64,000 bases of DNA, taken from assembly GCA_019843655.1 (NCBI GenBank), contig JACDQD010000001.1:49044794-49108793 (forward strand). Reading direction: 5' to 3'. The notes under the pieces were generated by a model. That model saw only the letters and a list, made by a program, of their open reading frames with translations. It ran no database searches and was not told the origin of the DNA. A program made the position numbers and the translations under genes. Source of the stretch: Lethocerus indicus. Its lineage: Eukaryota; Arthropoda; Insecta; Hemiptera; Belostomatidae. Shown piece after piece: positions 63,523 through 64,000 of this stretch (its first letter is position 1; every line of letters starts with the position of its first letter).

Positions 63523-64000
63523 GAAGAGATTATTGTTTATTTAATTGGCATGAAAAATTTATATTTGGAAAAATTCATATTGGAGTGTATTCGTTTTATT
63601 AATAGTCTATTAATATCTATAGTCTATTAGTTAAGTATACAATTAATAAGAGGGATTTGACATTGCGTAAAATAGTCATGGAAGTGTCTGTCCAGATCCG
63701 CAAGTATTTTTAGTATAATTGTTGTTTTGTTTGTCGTCGTGGCATCGTTCTTTCGTATATTTTACTTTCAAATAAGTTTCAGGGAAAAAAATCGATAAAG
63801 CCAAAAAAACTCCAATAATGTTCGTTAAAAATATCGTAAATGGTTGTAAACCACACATTTAACTGTTTAATACACACTTAAGTAATATATCCTCTAATAA
63901 TGATTGAAGAAATGTTTGTTTAGTCAACGGGCTAGATAAACTTAAAAGAATCAAGACATATTATGGCTACAGTTTAGACAAGGTATTAAACGCTGAAATA
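63523..64000. other. AT-rich noncoding end of window
   Basis: No gene recognised. A 60-codon minus-strand frame (63,676-63,858) is unfamiliar and could be chance or a fragment of an exon continuing outside the window. Confidence 0.5.

Overview
The window looks like nuclear DNA of an arthropod, most likely an insect. It has one convincing protein-coding gene: a forkhead transcription factor of the FoxD class (39,698-40,603, + strand; arthropod fd59A-type) whose DNA-binding domain has arthropod-style residues. The rest is intron-free-looking noncoding sequence, moderately AT-rich, with CpG common rather than depleted. It carries many long microsatellites, two decayed Jockey-clade non-LTR retrotransposon tails and several small dispersed repeats. 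No bacterial operons, tRNA or rRNA genes, CRISPR arrays or viral genes were recognised.

Layout. 1-4.3 kb: no gene. 4.27-4.75 kb: one arm of a nearly identical 480 bp inverted repeat whose partner lies at 17.76-18.24 kb. 5.1-5.4 kb: a CTGAAGA/GAAAC repeat motif and a GGTGGTA minisatellite. 10.3-13.6 kb: a repeat-rich patch with four long TA tracts, a 196 bp MITE-like element with 27 bp terminal inverted repeats, and a Jockey remnant on the minus strand. 19.7-20.4 kb: a 675 bp TG microsatellite. 23-27 kb: Z-DNA-prone TG/CG tracts, palindromes, hairpins and a weak TATA-type promoter candidate. 27-39 kb: a long gene-free stretch upstream of FoxD. 39.3-40.6 kb: the FoxD gene in a GC- and CpG-rich island preceded by a strong G-quadruplex motif. 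41-48 kb: AT-rich, with hairpins and two diverged copies of a ~310 bp-periodic repeat. 51-64 kb: microsatellites, a second Jockey remnant (56.9-57.4 kb) and a dispersed repeat family shared with the 5.1 kb site.

There is only one gene, so there is no pathway to reconstruct. The isolated FoxD gene inside long noncoding flanks resembles the usual setting of a developmental regulator with distant enhancers; that is an inference. The items most worth a second look are the near-identical inverted repeat pair, the perfect 5' splice-donor consensus overlapping the FoxD stop codon, the MITE-like element, and the CTGANGA...GAAAC repeat family.
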